A stretch of 64,000 nucleotides of DNA from the NCBI RefSeq assembly GCF_001315015.1, contig NZ_CP012915.1, forward strand, positions 496,001 through 560,000, in the 5' to 3' direction. Made by a program: the position numbers and the translations under genes. A model generated the notes under the pieces. The model worked only from the letters and a program-made list of their open reading frames with translations, was not told the origin of the DNA and did not search any database. Source of the DNA: Azospirillum brasilense (lineage in GTDB: Bacteria; Pseudomonadota; Alphaproteobacteria; Azospirillales; Azospirillaceae). Below are positions 45,877 through 54,592 of this stretch, in pieces; the first letter of the stretch is position 1, and each line of letters begins with the position of its first letter.

Positions 45877-46831
45877 GATTGAAACACCTTACGCTATGAC
45901 CAGACTCCACCGTGCGCTCGGTCGGCTCGGCAGCCGTGCAACGGTCGGTCACCTGGGGGCAGCGCGCCGAAAAGGCGCAACGCTTCTCCCAGCTCGTGGC
46001 GCCTGGCTCGCCTTTGATCTCATAAAGCGTCGCATCACGGTTCTCCAAGGAGCGCGCCGTCGCCAGCAAGCCTGCCGTGTAGGGGTGCGCCGGCCGCTCA
46101 AGGATTCGCTCCGTCGGGCCAATTTCGACGATGCGGCCGCTGTACATGACCGCAACCCGGTCGCAGAGATGCCGGGCAACGGTCAAGTCGTGCGTGACGA
46201 AGAGGACCCCCGTGTCATGTTGCCGTTGCTGACTCCGGATAAGTTCCAGGATCTGGCGTTCCACGAGATTGTCGAGATTGGTCGTGGGCTCGTCGGCGAT
46301 CACGAGTTTTGGATTCAGCCCGAACACCATTGCGATCAGCACACGCTGCAGCATCCCGCCGGACAACTGGTGCGGATACGACGCCATGGTCCGTTCCGGC
46401 TCCCGGATGTTGACCTGCTTCAGAAGGTCGGCGGCCACCTCCTTCAGGTCCCCGGACGACCCGACGGAATGCCGGCCCAGAGCCTTCACGATATGCCAGC
46501 CGATGGTCTTCGCGGGATTGAACGAGCCTACGGGGTCCTGGAAGATCATGGCCAAGTCGGTGCCGCGAAGTCGTTGCATATCCTTGGCGCCGACCTCGGA
46601 CAGCGACCGACCGTTGTAGGTCAACTCCGCCGCCTCCACATGAGCGTTGTCGGGCAGGAGTCGAAGAACGCTGAGCCCCGTTACCGTTTTTCCCGATCCG
46701 GACTCGCCAATGAGGCCCAATACCTCGCCTTTGTTCAGATCGAAGGAGACGCCTTTGACCACCTCGGTTTTCCGATCACCCGAACCGAAGGAGGTTCTCA
46801 GATCACGCACGCGCAGAAGAGGAGTCGGCAT
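45866..46831 (-). CDS. Peptide/opine ABC importer, first ATP-binding subunit (OppD/DppD type)
   Basis: 321 residues from ATG 46829-46831, which shares one base with the permease stop (TGATG); an in-frame GTG lies one codon upstream. Walker A GESGSGKTVTGLSVLRL, Q-loop MIFQDPVGSFNP, signature LSGGMLQRVLIAM and Walker B LVIADEPTTNLDNLV (Asn replacing the usual Ala). The Cys-containing C-terminal extension (RCAFSARCPQVTDRC) is complete. With the adjacent OppF-type protein it forms the heterodimeric motor. Confidence 0.93.
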   Translation of the reverse strand: MPTPLLRVRDLRTSFGSGDRKTEVVKGVSFDLNKGEVLGLIGESGSGKTVTGLSVLRLLPDNAHVEAAELTYNGRSLSEVGAKDMQRLRGTDLAMIFQDPVGSFNPAKTIGWHIVKALGRHSVGSSGDLKEVAADLLKQVNIREPERTMASYPHQLSGGMLQRVLIAMVFGLNPKLVIADEPTTNLDNLVERQILELIRSQQRQHDTGVLFVTHDLTVARHLCDRVAVMYSGRIVEIGPTERILERPAHPYTAGLLATARSLENRDATLYEIKGEPGATSWEKRCAFSARCPQVTDRCTAAEPTERTVESGHSVRCFNHAA

Positions 46832-47670
46832 CACGACAGGCGCTCCTTCAGTTTCGGATCAGTCAGGTCCCTCAAGCCGTCGCCCAGGAGATTCAGGCCG
46901 AGAAGGGCGATTGAAATGGCAAGGCCCGTCATGGTGAGCACCCAGGGGGCGGTGTTGAAGTATTCGCGCCCGTCCGACATCACGAGCCCGAGCGACGGGG
47001 CCGGCGGCTGAACGCCAAGGCCGAGAAAGCTGACTCCCGCTTCGATGACGATGCCGAAGGCGACGCCGATCGTTGCCTGCACCAGCAGCGGGGAAAGGGC
47101 GTTGGGCAACAGCTCCCTCAGCAGTATCGAATGGGTGGGCTGACCGAAGAGCTTCGCTGCCTGCACCCACGGCTCCATCACGATGAGCTGCGCGAGATTG
47201 CGTGCGAGCCTTACGAAGATCGGCAGGTAGATCAAGGCGATCGCAAGCGCGACATTGAAGACGCCGTAGCCCAGGACCACCATCAGGAAGAGCGCAAGGA
47301 CAAAGCTGGGGAACGAGAACAGCAAATCGGACGCCTTCATCAGCACGTTGCTGAAGAACCCCGGCCGATACGCGATGAACAGGCCGATCATCGACCCCAG
47401 AACGGCGGCGACGCCCACGCCCGAGATGGAAATCAGCAGTGACAACCTGGCGCCATAAAGGACCCGCGTAAGGACGTCTCTTCCCATCGTGTCGGTACCG
47501 AACGGATGGGCGAGGCTCGGCGGCGCCAGCATGGCCATGACGTCCATGGAATCCCCGTCGTAAGGGGAGATCATCGGGCCGAAGACGACGGCGAACGCGA
47601 CCAGAACCGAAATGATTGCTCCGGTCAATGCAGTCTTGTTTGCGGCAAGCCGCTTCAGCACAGGGATCAT
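46831..47670 (-). CDS. Peptide/opine ABC importer permease (OppC/DppC type)
   Basis: 279 residues from ATG 47668-47670 (MIPVLKRLAANKTALTG). An N-terminal membrane helix (AIISVLVAFAVVFGPMI), the family's HPFGTDTMGRDVLTRVLYGAR motif and five more membrane helices follow. The coupling-helix EAA-like motif lies near EPWVQAAKLFGQPTHSILLR. SFLGLGVQPPAPSLG is the typical OppC block. It overlaps the OppB-type stop by four bases (ATGA). Confidence 0.93.
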   Translation of the reverse strand: MIPVLKRLAANKTALTGAIISVLVAFAVVFGPMISPYDGDSMDVMAMLAPPSLAHPFGTDTMGRDVLTRVLYGARLSLLISISGVGVAAVLGSMIGLFIAYRPGFFSNVLMKASDLLFSFPSFVLALFLMVVLGYGVFNVALAIALIYLPIFVRLARNLAQLIVMEPWVQAAKLFGQPTHSILLRELLPNALSPLLVQATIGVAFGIVIEAGVSFLGLGVQPPAPSLGLVMSDGREYFNTAPWVLTMTGLAISIALLGLNLLGDGLRDLTDPKLKERLS

Positions 47671-48623
47671 CTCATCCTCGGGTTTAGCATGGTGCAGATC
47701 AGGTCGACGACGATGTTGACAAGCAGGACGATCAGCAGAAACGTCAGGGCACAGGCCTGAACGATCGGATAGTCCCGCCCGAACGCAGCATCGATCATCA
47801 GAGATCCCACGCCGTTGATGCCGAAGATTCGCTCGATGACCACGGTGCCGCCGAGCAGATAGCGGACCTGAAGACCAATGACGGTGACGAAGGGAATCAG
47901 CGCGTTGCGCAGGATATGGTGCAGGAATATGAAGGTCTTGCCGTGCCCCAGCGACAGGGCGACACGTACGTGATCGCGGTGTGCGTTGTCGATCAGTGCT
48001 GAGCGCAGGATTCGCGTAAAGGAAGCCGCCATCGGCGCCGCGATGGCAAGCGATGGCAAGAACCCGCTGAGCAGCGCCCCCGTCGGGGATTCCAGCGGTG
48101 AGATGAAGCCATAGGCCGGGAACCAGCCCAGGCCGAGCGCAAAGGCATAGATGAGCACATAGCCGATCCAGAAATCCGGCATGGAGATGCCGGCCGCCGC
48201 GATCGACGTTGCGACGGTGTCGATAATTCCTCCCCGGTTGAGCGCCGCTGCGGTGCCGGCGACCAGGGAAATCAGCACCGCCAGGATGATTGCGTAGACA
48301 CCGATGAAGAGCGTGTTGGGCAGTCGATTGGCGAACAGCGCGTACACGTCCGTTCCGGAAGCGATCGACAGCGACTGCCCGAAATCTCCACGCAGGGCGT
48401 TTGCGACCCACAACCCGAACTGAACGATCAGAGGCTCGTCAAGATTCCACCGCGCGCGAAAGGCCGCGATTGTTTCCGTGGAGGCCCCTTCGCCAAGCGC
48501 GGTCAAAGCCGGATCCCCGGGGGCGGCGCGCATGGCGAAAAAAACCACCGCCGCCCCCATCAGGGCCAGCATCATCACCCCGGCGCTTCGCGTCACGACA
48601 TGGCGTAGGAGTGCGAATGCCAT
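47667..48623 (-). CDS. Peptide/opine ABC importer permease (OppB/DppB type)
   Basis: 318 residues. It begins with a membrane helix (SAGVMMLALMGAAVVFFAM) and the APGDP motif (RAAPGDPALTALG), followed by the WNLDEPLIVQFG block and five further helices. The coupling motif lies at NAHRDHVRVALSLGHGKTFI. It pairs with the OppC-type permease to form the channel. It starts eight bases after the binding-protein stop. Confidence 0.93.
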   Translation of the reverse strand: MAFALLRHVVTRSAGVMMLALMGAAVVFFAMRAAPGDPALTALGEGASTETIAAFRARWNLDEPLIVQFGLWVANALRGDFGQSLSIASGTDVYALFANRLPNTLFIGVYAIILAVLISLVAGTAAALNRGGIIDTVATSIAAAGISMPDFWIGYVLIYAFALGLGWFPAYGFISPLESPTGALLSGFLPSLAIAAPMAASFTRILRSALIDNAHRDHVRVALSLGHGKTFIFLHHILRNALIPFVTVIGLQVRYLLGGTVVIERIFGINGVGSLMIDAAFGRDYPIVQACALTFLLIVLLVNIVVDLICTMLNPRMR

Positions 48624-48630
48624 TTCAACC

Positions 48631-50190
48631 TCAGCCGAGTTGCAGCTTGGCGAACTGATCGCCGTAGTTCGAATAGGGCAACTGCGTAAAGCCCTTCAGG
48701 CCCGGCACCGACAGGTTGTGAACGTTCGAGTTGAAGCACGGGATCAGCGGCATATCTTCCAGCATCATGAGTTCCGCTTCGCGATACACATCGCGCCGGA
48801 CCGCCGGGTCCACCTCGCTCCGGCCTTTCTCAAGCAGTGCCTCGAATGCCGGGTTGTTGTATCCATGGAAGTTGCGCGACCCATCTTTCCCGAGCAAATC
48901 ACCCAGATATTCGTCGGCATCGATGAAGCCGAGCCACCCCCAGACTGCAGCCTGATAGTCACCCGAACGCAGTCGGCCGAAGACGGCATTGCTCTCTCCC
49001 GCTTCGATCTGAATCTTCGTGCCGAGAACTTGGTTGACCTGGATGACGAAGAATTCGCCAATCTTACGCCACCATGTCGGCCCCCAGATCAGAAGCTTGA
49101 TCTCGGTATCGGCGGGGTATTTCGATTTCGCGAGCTCGGCCTTCGCCGCGGCCGGGTTGAAGGTCAGCGACGGCGGCACCGGCTGGCCGGGCTTGGCGAT
49201 GGCCGGCGGAAGCAGGCCGGTGGCCGGGCTGCCCTCGCCGAAGACGACGGAGCGGACCATCGCCTGGCGGTCGAACGCCATAGCGAGGGCACGGCGGAAA
49301 TGCGGATCGTCGAAGGGAGCCTTGCGGCCGTTCAACCCGATGTAGCGAACATTCAGGCCGGTCTGCTTGTAGACCTTGATCTTCGGATCTTTGACGAGAT
49401 TCGGAATTGAAGCGAACGGCGCCGTCGAGGTCAGATCGATCTGACCGCCCTGCAAAGCCGTCAGCCCGCTGGATTCCTCACCGATCAAGGGCATCGTCAC
49501 GGTTTGGATTTTCGGCGCGCCGTCGAAGTAGTCCGGGAACGCCTCCAACTTGACGCCGCTTCCGGTCTTCCATTCCTTGAGCACATATGCGCCGGTGCCA
49601 ACCGGATTGAGGTCGAATTTGCTGCCCAGCGCCTCAACGGCCTTCCGCGGCACAATCTGCGTTCCCGTGCGCGTGTTGGCCAGATAGGTCAGAAGCGGAG
49701 CGAACGGCGCTTGCGTGATGATCCGAACGGTGTGGGCGTCGGGCGTTTCAATCGTTTTGATGGACGAAAGCTTGGCGCGGTTCGGAGACGCCGTTTTTTC
49801 ATCCAGCACGCGCTCAAGCGAGAACTTCACGTCATCGGAAGTCAAATCGCTTCCGTCGTGGAATTTCACGCCTTTCCGAAGCTTGAACTCAAGTGTTGTA
49901 GGATCGATAAATGAATAACTTTCGGCCAGATCCGGAACGATCTCCATTTTCTCGTTAAACTTGACGAGCGCGTTGAACACGGCCCAGACGACATAGCTTT
50001 CGGGCAACTGCGTGACCTTGGCCGGATCGAATGTATTGATGACCGTATATCCGGTGATTGCCGCTCGGAGCAAAGATGCCGGCGATTGTGAAGTCGTTGA
50101 CTGGGCCTGCGCGCGGAAACTTATGGGTAGAGTGGCGGCTGCAGCGACCAAGCTCAACGCCTGCCGTCGATTGAGAGTCAACGCGTCCAT
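48631..50190 (-). CDS. Peptide/opine ABC importer substrate-binding protein (SBP family 5)
   Basis: 519 residues. The N-terminus has a twin-arginine-like signal (NRRQALSLVAAAATLPISF, cleavage near RAQAQ), so Tat export is possible. The mature protein follows the family 5 binding fold: DLAESYSFIDPTTLEFKLRK, VKFHDGSDLTSDDVKFSLER, LPNTRTGT-like and FDRQAMVRSVVFGEGSPATG segments. Ligands of this family include peptides, opines and nickel; the neighbouring genes suggest a modified amino acid, by inference. It is the first gene of the importer operon, after a 359-base AT-rich gap with the promoter. Confidence 0.91.
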   Translation of the reverse strand: MDALTLNRRQALSLVAAAATLPISFRAQAQSTTSQSPASLLRAAITGYTVINTFDPAKVTQLPESYVVWAVFNALVKFNEKMEIVPDLAESYSFIDPTTLEFKLRKGVKFHDGSDLTSDDVKFSLERVLDEKTASPNRAKLSSIKTIETPDAHTVRIITQAPFAPLLTYLANTRTGTQIVPRKAVEALGSKFDLNPVGTGAYVLKEWKTGSGVKLEAFPDYFDGAPKIQTVTMPLIGEESSGLTALQGGQIDLTSTAPFASIPNLVKDPKIKVYKQTGLNVRYIGLNGRKAPFDDPHFRRALAMAFDRQAMVRSVVFGEGSPATGLLPPAIAKPGQPVPPSLTFNPAAAKAELAKSKYPADTEIKLLIWGPTWWRKIGEFFVIQVNQVLGTKIQIEAGESNAVFGRLRSGDYQAAVWGWLGFIDADEYLGDLLGKDGSRNFHGYNNPAFEALLEKGRSEVDPAVRRDVYREAELMMLEDMPLIPCFNSNVHNLSVPGLKGFTQLPYSNYGDQFAKLQLG

Positions 50191-50549
50191 TCTTTTCTCC
50201 TCTGTTCTGTACGATTTTGATCGTCGTTTGGCCGAACCAGTTCGGCCAATGAATGTTAAGACAATTAACCGGCATTGATTGAATTTTTATTCATAATACC
50301 ATGAAGAAATCTCTATTTCGATTTTCTTCTTATGAAGAAAGCTTGCTTTATCTTGTAATTACGGATGTGCGGCGTGAAATTTTCTTTTCTCTGAAATGAT
50401 TACTTCCTCAAGGGACTGTGGACGGCTTGAATGGTCCTTCAAATCCAAGCCAAAATCCTCCATCCCGATCAGCAAAACACTGTGGTTTTGCGCTGCGATG
50501 CGCCGGGCTGCCGCCGATCGCAACGTTGGATGAGCGAAGGCTCAACGAA
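50191..50549. promoter_or_regulatory. AT-rich upstream region of the importer operon
   Basis: 359 bases between the MmgE/PrpD stop and the binding-protein start. The part from ~50270 to ~50400 is clearly AT-rich (TTTTTATTCATAATACC and similar) and is the likely promoter and LysR-binding region. A GAAGAAA-rich stretch surrounds 50305-50345. No gene is supported. Confidence 0.5.
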
Positions 50550-51998
50550 TCAAGCGGTGTCCGCACGGGTGTTTTCCTCAAGGCATTCATTCAGCCGCTG
50601 CATCAGCGAGTGAGCCGAGGGTTCGTGTTCGATGTCGAATACCCGGCCAACAATGTCGGCCGCACCGCTCCCGCACATGCCGAGAAACTTCTCCGTGAGG
50701 TCGGCGTCGCTCAGTCGGGAGTGCTCCGACCATGGATCACCAAGAGCGAAATCGTCCTCGTCGCGGAATTCACCCCTTGCCGTCCGGACAAGGACGCCAC
50801 CCGGCATGGTACGGATCTGGTTGGCCTCCATCGTGTGGGCGAAGTCATTGCCTCGCTCATGCGCGACGACGCGGACCTTTTCCGCGATGCTCAGAGTGTC
50901 CGGGGCGGTGACGAACTGGGCGTCCAGCCATGCCGGCCCGGCCGGAACGCCACGGATGAGCATGGCGACCATATGTGGATAGCTGAAACTGCGGCTGGCG
51001 AAGGTGCGTGGCAGGGGCTTGGTGAATCGGGCGGAAGCCGCCATCGGGCCGGTCTCGATCACGACTTCCTCGATCTCGTTCGGGGCGATGGTCTCCCGCC
51101 GGAGAATACGAGCGAGCGACGTCAGCGGATAGTGAGTGAAGCGGCACGTTGGCCAGGGCTTGTACGTGGCGTTCGGAATCAGCCAAGTCTTCCCAAGGTC
51201 GGCCGTCAGGCTTTCCTCAACGAAGTTCTGCACTCCGCACATCCGGGCGAGGCCGTACGGGCCATCGAGCGCGTCGGTAAACCCCGTCGAGCCGGCCTCG
51301 ATGGAAAGCACCGCGAAGACCCCCGCGACAGCGCACCAACCGGCGTCACAATACTTGCAGTTGGGCAGATCGACCGCGTTGGACCACAGCGCCCCAGCAG
51401 GCAGGGGACTGTTCGAAACCGCCAGTCCTATCGCTTGGGCAAACTGGCCTTCGTCCAATCGCGCGATAGCGGCGGCGGCGCCCATGGCGGCGAGCACGAC
51501 TGGCGCCGCTACGCCCCAAACCTTTGAGAAGCCTTTGACTTCGCCGTCCACCACCTCAGTCATCGGGCCGATGTAAGTCGCGATCCGCGCGCCCAGTTCA
51601 TAGCCGACGATGACAGCGCGTAGAACATCAGCGCCCGAGGCGCCACGCTCTTCGGCCATCGCCAGAGCGGCCGCGACCGCGGCCACACCAAAATGAACAC
51701 CGACCGGGAAGGTCTCATCGAAATCAAGCGCATTGGCGATGCGTGCGTTGCCGTAGACCGCGGAAAGCAGCGTGGTGCCGCCCTGACCGATGAGCGTGCT
51801 GCCCCCGGTTGCCAGACGCTGTCCGAGCAGGAGCGCCAGTTTGTCGGACGTCGGTGCGATCTCGCAGGCCCGCCCACCGGCAAGACAACCCAACGTGTCG
51901 AGAAGGATGCGCTTGGCCTCATGACGCACGACGTCCGGCGCATCCTTGAGCTGGAACTCGGAGAAGAAGCGTGAGACCGCTACGGTAGTGCTCGGCAT
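50550..51998 (-). CDS. MmgE/PrpD family protein
   Basis: 482 residues from ATG 51996-51998 (MPSTTVAVSRFFSEFQ). Family blocks include AKRILLDTLGCLAGGRACEI, GNARIANALDFDETFPVGVH (the helical-domain Asp/His region), ADVLRAVIVGYELGARI, YKPWPTCRFTHYPLTSL and FASRSFSYPHMVAMLIRG. Members include 2-methylcitrate dehydratase and cis-aconitate decarboxylase, but many act on other hydroxy or amino acids, among them opine-like compounds. It is separated from the importer operon by 359 bases yet points the same way. Specific substrate unknown. Confidence 0.87.
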   Translation of the reverse strand: MPSTTVAVSRFFSEFQLKDAPDVVRHEAKRILLDTLGCLAGGRACEIAPTSDKLALLLGQRLATGGSTLIGQGGTTLLSAVYGNARIANALDFDETFPVGVHFGVAAVAAALAMAEERGASGADVLRAVIVGYELGARIATYIGPMTEVVDGEVKGFSKVWGVAAPVVLAAMGAAAAIARLDEGQFAQAIGLAVSNSPLPAGALWSNAVDLPNCKYCDAGWCAVAGVFAVLSIEAGSTGFTDALDGPYGLARMCGVQNFVEESLTADLGKTWLIPNATYKPWPTCRFTHYPLTSLARILRRETIAPNEIEEVVIETGPMAASARFTKPLPRTFASRSFSYPHMVAMLIRGVPAGPAWLDAQFVTAPDTLSIAEKVRVVAHERGNDFAHTMEANQIRTMPGGVLVRTARGEFRDEDDFALGDPWSEHSRLSDADLTEKFLGMCGSGAADIVGRVFDIEHEPSAHSLMQRLNECLEENTRADTA

Positions 51999-52149
51999 CG
52001 TTCGTTCCGTAGGAAATGGAAGTGAACGATATTCAGCTAGGCACATAAAATCAAATGCGCTTCTATCGACTCCATATGCGTTGACGTTATATAAAAGGGC
52101 ATGCAGAAGTGTGGGGCGGTCGGGGACATTGGTGCAAAATGACCGGGCC

Positions 52150-52413
52150 GGTGGTGTTTGGGAGCCCTCCGTGGGCAGCGTCGGTGATTCATACGATAAC
52201 GCCTTGGCCGAGACCATCAACGGCCTCTACAAGACCGAGGTGATCCGCCGACGGGGACCATGGCGCACCCTGGAGGCCGTCGAGTTCGCCACTCTCGAAC
52301 GGGGCGACTGGTTCAACCACCGGCGCTTGCTCGAACCCATCGGCAACATTCCACCTGCCGAGGCCGAAGCGAGCTACTATGCTCAAGTCGAGGACATCGC
52401 CATGGCGGCGTAA
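52150..52413 (+). mobile_element. IS3-family transposase, C-terminal fragment
   Basis: The frame ending at TAA 52411-52413 encodes EPSVGSVGDSYDNALAETI, then NGLYKTEVIRRRGPWRTLE, FNHRRLLEPIGNIPPAEAEA, the C-terminal part of an IS3 OrfB integrase core with the last catalytic Glu. The first two catalytic Asp residues are absent. It marks the right border of the catabolic island; its left junction is near 52150. Confidence 0.85.
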
Positions 52414-52425
52414 CTCAAGCCAAAT

Positions 52426-52452
52426 GGCCTCCGACAAACCCGGAGCGGTTCA
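52426..52452. repeat. Probable right terminal inverted repeat of the IS3 remnant
   Basis: CCTCCGACAAACCCGGAGCG and the following GTTCA lie 13 bases after the transposase stop, where IS3 elements have their right end. The sequence resembles IS3-type terminal repeats read as TGAACCGCTCCGGGTTTG on the other strand. The left repeat is missing, so no pair can be aligned. Confidence 0.5.
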
Positions 52453-52549
52453 CTGAAGACGATCAAGAGGTCCATGTGCGGTCGCGCGAAGTTTGACCTG
52501 TTGCGTCATCGCGTCCTGTAGGGCGGCCGCTTGAGCGTCCACGCTCCAG

Positions 52550-53362
52550 TCACGCCGCTGCACCGAGGATGCGGAAGGACCAGCTCCTGAAGCCGTTTGA
52601 CAGGCGGCGATCGCCTTTAGCCGGCGGCGGTCCCCGTGTGCGGTTGCACTCCCGCGCCGGTCCGCGCCGCAGCCGTCTCCAGCGAGGGGCCGCGGCGGTG
52701 CGCGGCATGCGTCCGGCACCCAACGCGATGCGCCGGCACTGCGCCGCCAGGAACACGGGCAGCGCAGAAGGCCGCGGTCGATGCATGCGTGGAGTGGGAG
52801 CGGCTGTGTCCGGCGAAAACGCCTCAATGGACGGCGGGGGAGCGGGAGTGGATGGAACGGCGTGCGGTGCAGGGGGCCGTACGGTGCGCTTCCGTTCCAG
52901 ATTGTGACGGACCTGCTCACGAGCGCGGGAAAGCCGTGAACGGATGGTTCCCACCGGCACACCCAAGTGGTTGGCCGCGTCCTGGTACGAAACGCCGTCA
53001 ATGGTTACCAGCTGGATCAGGTCGCGCTGCCGGGGCGGAAGGGCGCGGATCGCCTCTCCAACCTCGTCGAGGGCGACCCGCGCGATCTGCGGCGGCGGGA
53101 TGACACCGTCGTATTCGTCCAGTTCGACCTGCGGGCGTCGGTGCCGGCACCGGCATTCGGTGAAGAACAGGTGCTTCAGGATCGTCATCAGCCAAGCTTC
53201 CAGGTTGGTGCCCGGCTCGAATTTGTCAGCGTTCCTCAGCGCGCGCTCCAGACAGTCCTGCACCAGATCCTCAGCGGCCGCGTGCTCGCCCGCAAGTTTG
53301 AAGGCATAGCGCCGCAACTCCGGGATGCACGTCAGCAAGTCCTCGCGGAAGGATGTGGGCAT
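52550..53362 (-). CDS. ECF sigma factor with unusual ~100-residue C-terminal tail
   Basis: 270 residues from ATG 53360-53362, with AGGGG six bases upstream. Region 2 is FREDLLTCIPELRRYAFKLA with AAEDLVQDCLERALRNADKF; region 4 is ALPPRQRDLIQLVTIDGVSY with LGVPVGTIRSRLSRAREQ. The sigma part ends near residue 168. The rest is a Pro/Arg/Ala-rich, probably disordered tail that ordinary ECF factors lack. No anti-sigma or PhyR/NepR gene is adjacent. The 3' end lies close to the IS3 remnant, so the tail may be read-through into foreign sequence. Confidence 0.85.
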   Translation of the reverse strand: MPTSFREDLLTCIPELRRYAFKLAGEHAAAEDLVQDCLERALRNADKFEPGTNLEAWLMTILKHLFFTECRCRHRRPQVELDEYDGVIPPPQIARVALDEVGEAIRALPPRQRDLIQLVTIDGVSYQDAANHLGVPVGTIRSRLSRAREQVRHNLERKRTVRPPAPHAVPSTPAPPPSIEAFSPDTAAPTPRMHRPRPSALPVFLAAQCRRIALGAGRMPRTAAAPRWRRLRRGPARECNRTRGPPPAKGDRRLSNGFRSWSFRILGAAA

Positions 53363-53498
53363 GCCGAACCCCTGCTTGCTCGAAGCGGCTGGCAGTCGAC
53401 AGGCGGAAAGCCGTTGCCGCGCGCCAGAAGTCCAACTGGCAGCGTTCGGCATCAGTTCCGCAGTTCAGCACATATGTGCGCGATTTAATAAATGGCTT

Positions 53499-54281
53499 TC
53501 AGAGAACCAGCCTCTGGATCCGCTGCCCCAGGGAGGTGAAGCCAGCAAAACTGGTCAGTTGCTTGCGATCGAGGATGGTGAGGCGCCCGTCCTCCACATG
53601 GGCGAGCCCCCGTTCCCGCAATTCGCCGAGTGAGCGGCTGACGTGGGTGCCCGAAAGGCCGGTGGCGTCGGCGAGGTGGCGGCGGCGCAGCGGGAAGTCG
53701 CAGCATTCGTTCTTCAACTCGCCCGCCCCCTCGAGCCGCTCGACCAACTCCAGCATGAGGTAGGCGATGCGCTGGGGCCCCAGCGTGCGGCCCAGCACGG
53801 CGAGCCGGCTGTCGGCGCGCCGCTTGTCGTCGGCCAGTGTGTGGATCAGCGCCCGGTTCAGCGCCGGGACCTGGGTGCACAAATCGTCCAGCGACGGTGC
53901 TCTTATCCGGCACAGCACGACGCGCGTCAGCGTGGTGACTTCGTAGTCCCAGTTACCAAGCAGCGCCACATGCACGCCAAACACGTCGCCCGGCAGCAGG
54001 ATTTCAACGATCTGCCGCGAGCCGTCCGCCAGCTGTATCGACCGAAACGCCCAGCCCGAGTAGAGCGTGTAGATGAAGCCGCCGGCCGGTCCCGAGCTGA
54101 GCAGCTTGGCTCCGGCCGGCCGCACGAGCTGACGATCCCGTAGCTTGGCCACATAGCTCAGTTCATCCTCGTCGAGTTGCTTGAACAGGCGCGACCGTCG
54201 CAGAGTGCAATCCTGGCAGGCCACGTTGGGGGCACCGTGGCGGGGAAAGGAAGGGTTGCCGTGATCGGACGTCTGTTCCAT
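53499..54281 (-). CDS. Crp/Fnr-family transcriptional regulator
   Basis: 260 residues from ATG 54279-54281; a TTG-started frame reaches 54341. The cyclic-nucleotide-like domain is ~35-150 (GGFIYTLYSGWAFRSIQLAD, EILLPGDVFGVHVALLG) and the winged HTH ~190-250 (LRRRHLADATGLSGTHVSRS). A CQDC motif near residue 23 is reminiscent of redox-sensing Fnr relatives but lacks the rest of the four-Cys set. It lies downstream of the respiratory operon and may control it; this is positional inference. Confidence 0.88.
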   Translation of the reverse strand: MEQTSDHGNPSFPRHGAPNVACQDCTLRRSRLFKQLDEDELSYVAKLRDRQLVRPAGAKLLSSGPAGGFIYTLYSGWAFRSIQLADGSRQIVEILLPGDVFGVHVALLGNWDYEVTTLTRVVLCRIRAPSLDDLCTQVPALNRALIHTLADDKRRADSRLAVLGRTLGPQRIAYLMLELVERLEGAGELKNECCDFPLRRRHLADATGLSGTHVSRSLGELRERGLAHVEDGRLTILDRKQLTSFAGFTSLGQRIQRLVL

Positions 54282-54337
54282 GGACCGTTCATGCGATGAA
54301 CCACTCTGAGGAAGCGATTCGGGGTGCTCCGTTCCGT

Positions 54338-54592
54338 TCAACGGTGCCGGTCGCGTTCGCGTCCTCCGCTTGCCAGCACGCGGTCCTTGCGCAAGCGACG
54401 CGCAGCGGCCTCGTCACCGGCGAAGGCGAGGAAGGAGTCGGCCGCCCGGTCCCAGGCATCGCGTTCCTCATTCGGCTGCGGGTCGTAGCCGGGCCCGTGA
54501 TGCCCACCGAAGCCATAGGCGCCCACCCAATCGTCGTCGGGGCGTCGGGCGGCGGTTCCGGAGAGGCGGTGATCGGAATGGTCGGTCTTCAT
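54338..54592 (-). CDS. Small hypothetical protein (84 aa)
   Basis: From ATG 54590-54592 with GGAG seven bases upstream. It begins MKTDHSDHRLSGTAARRPDD and has a Gly/His-rich centre (YGFGGHHGPGYDP), then a charged helix (AFAGDEAAARRLRKDRVLAS). No membrane segment or signal peptide. The preceding Rieske-remnant frame ends in a TGA that overlaps this ATG, so it may be translated by coupling. I recognise no family. Confidence 0.6.
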   Translation of the reverse strand: MKTDHSDHRLSGTAARRPDDDWVGAYGFGGHHGPGYDPQPNEERDAWDRAADSFLAFAGDEAAARRLRKDRVLASGGRERDRHR

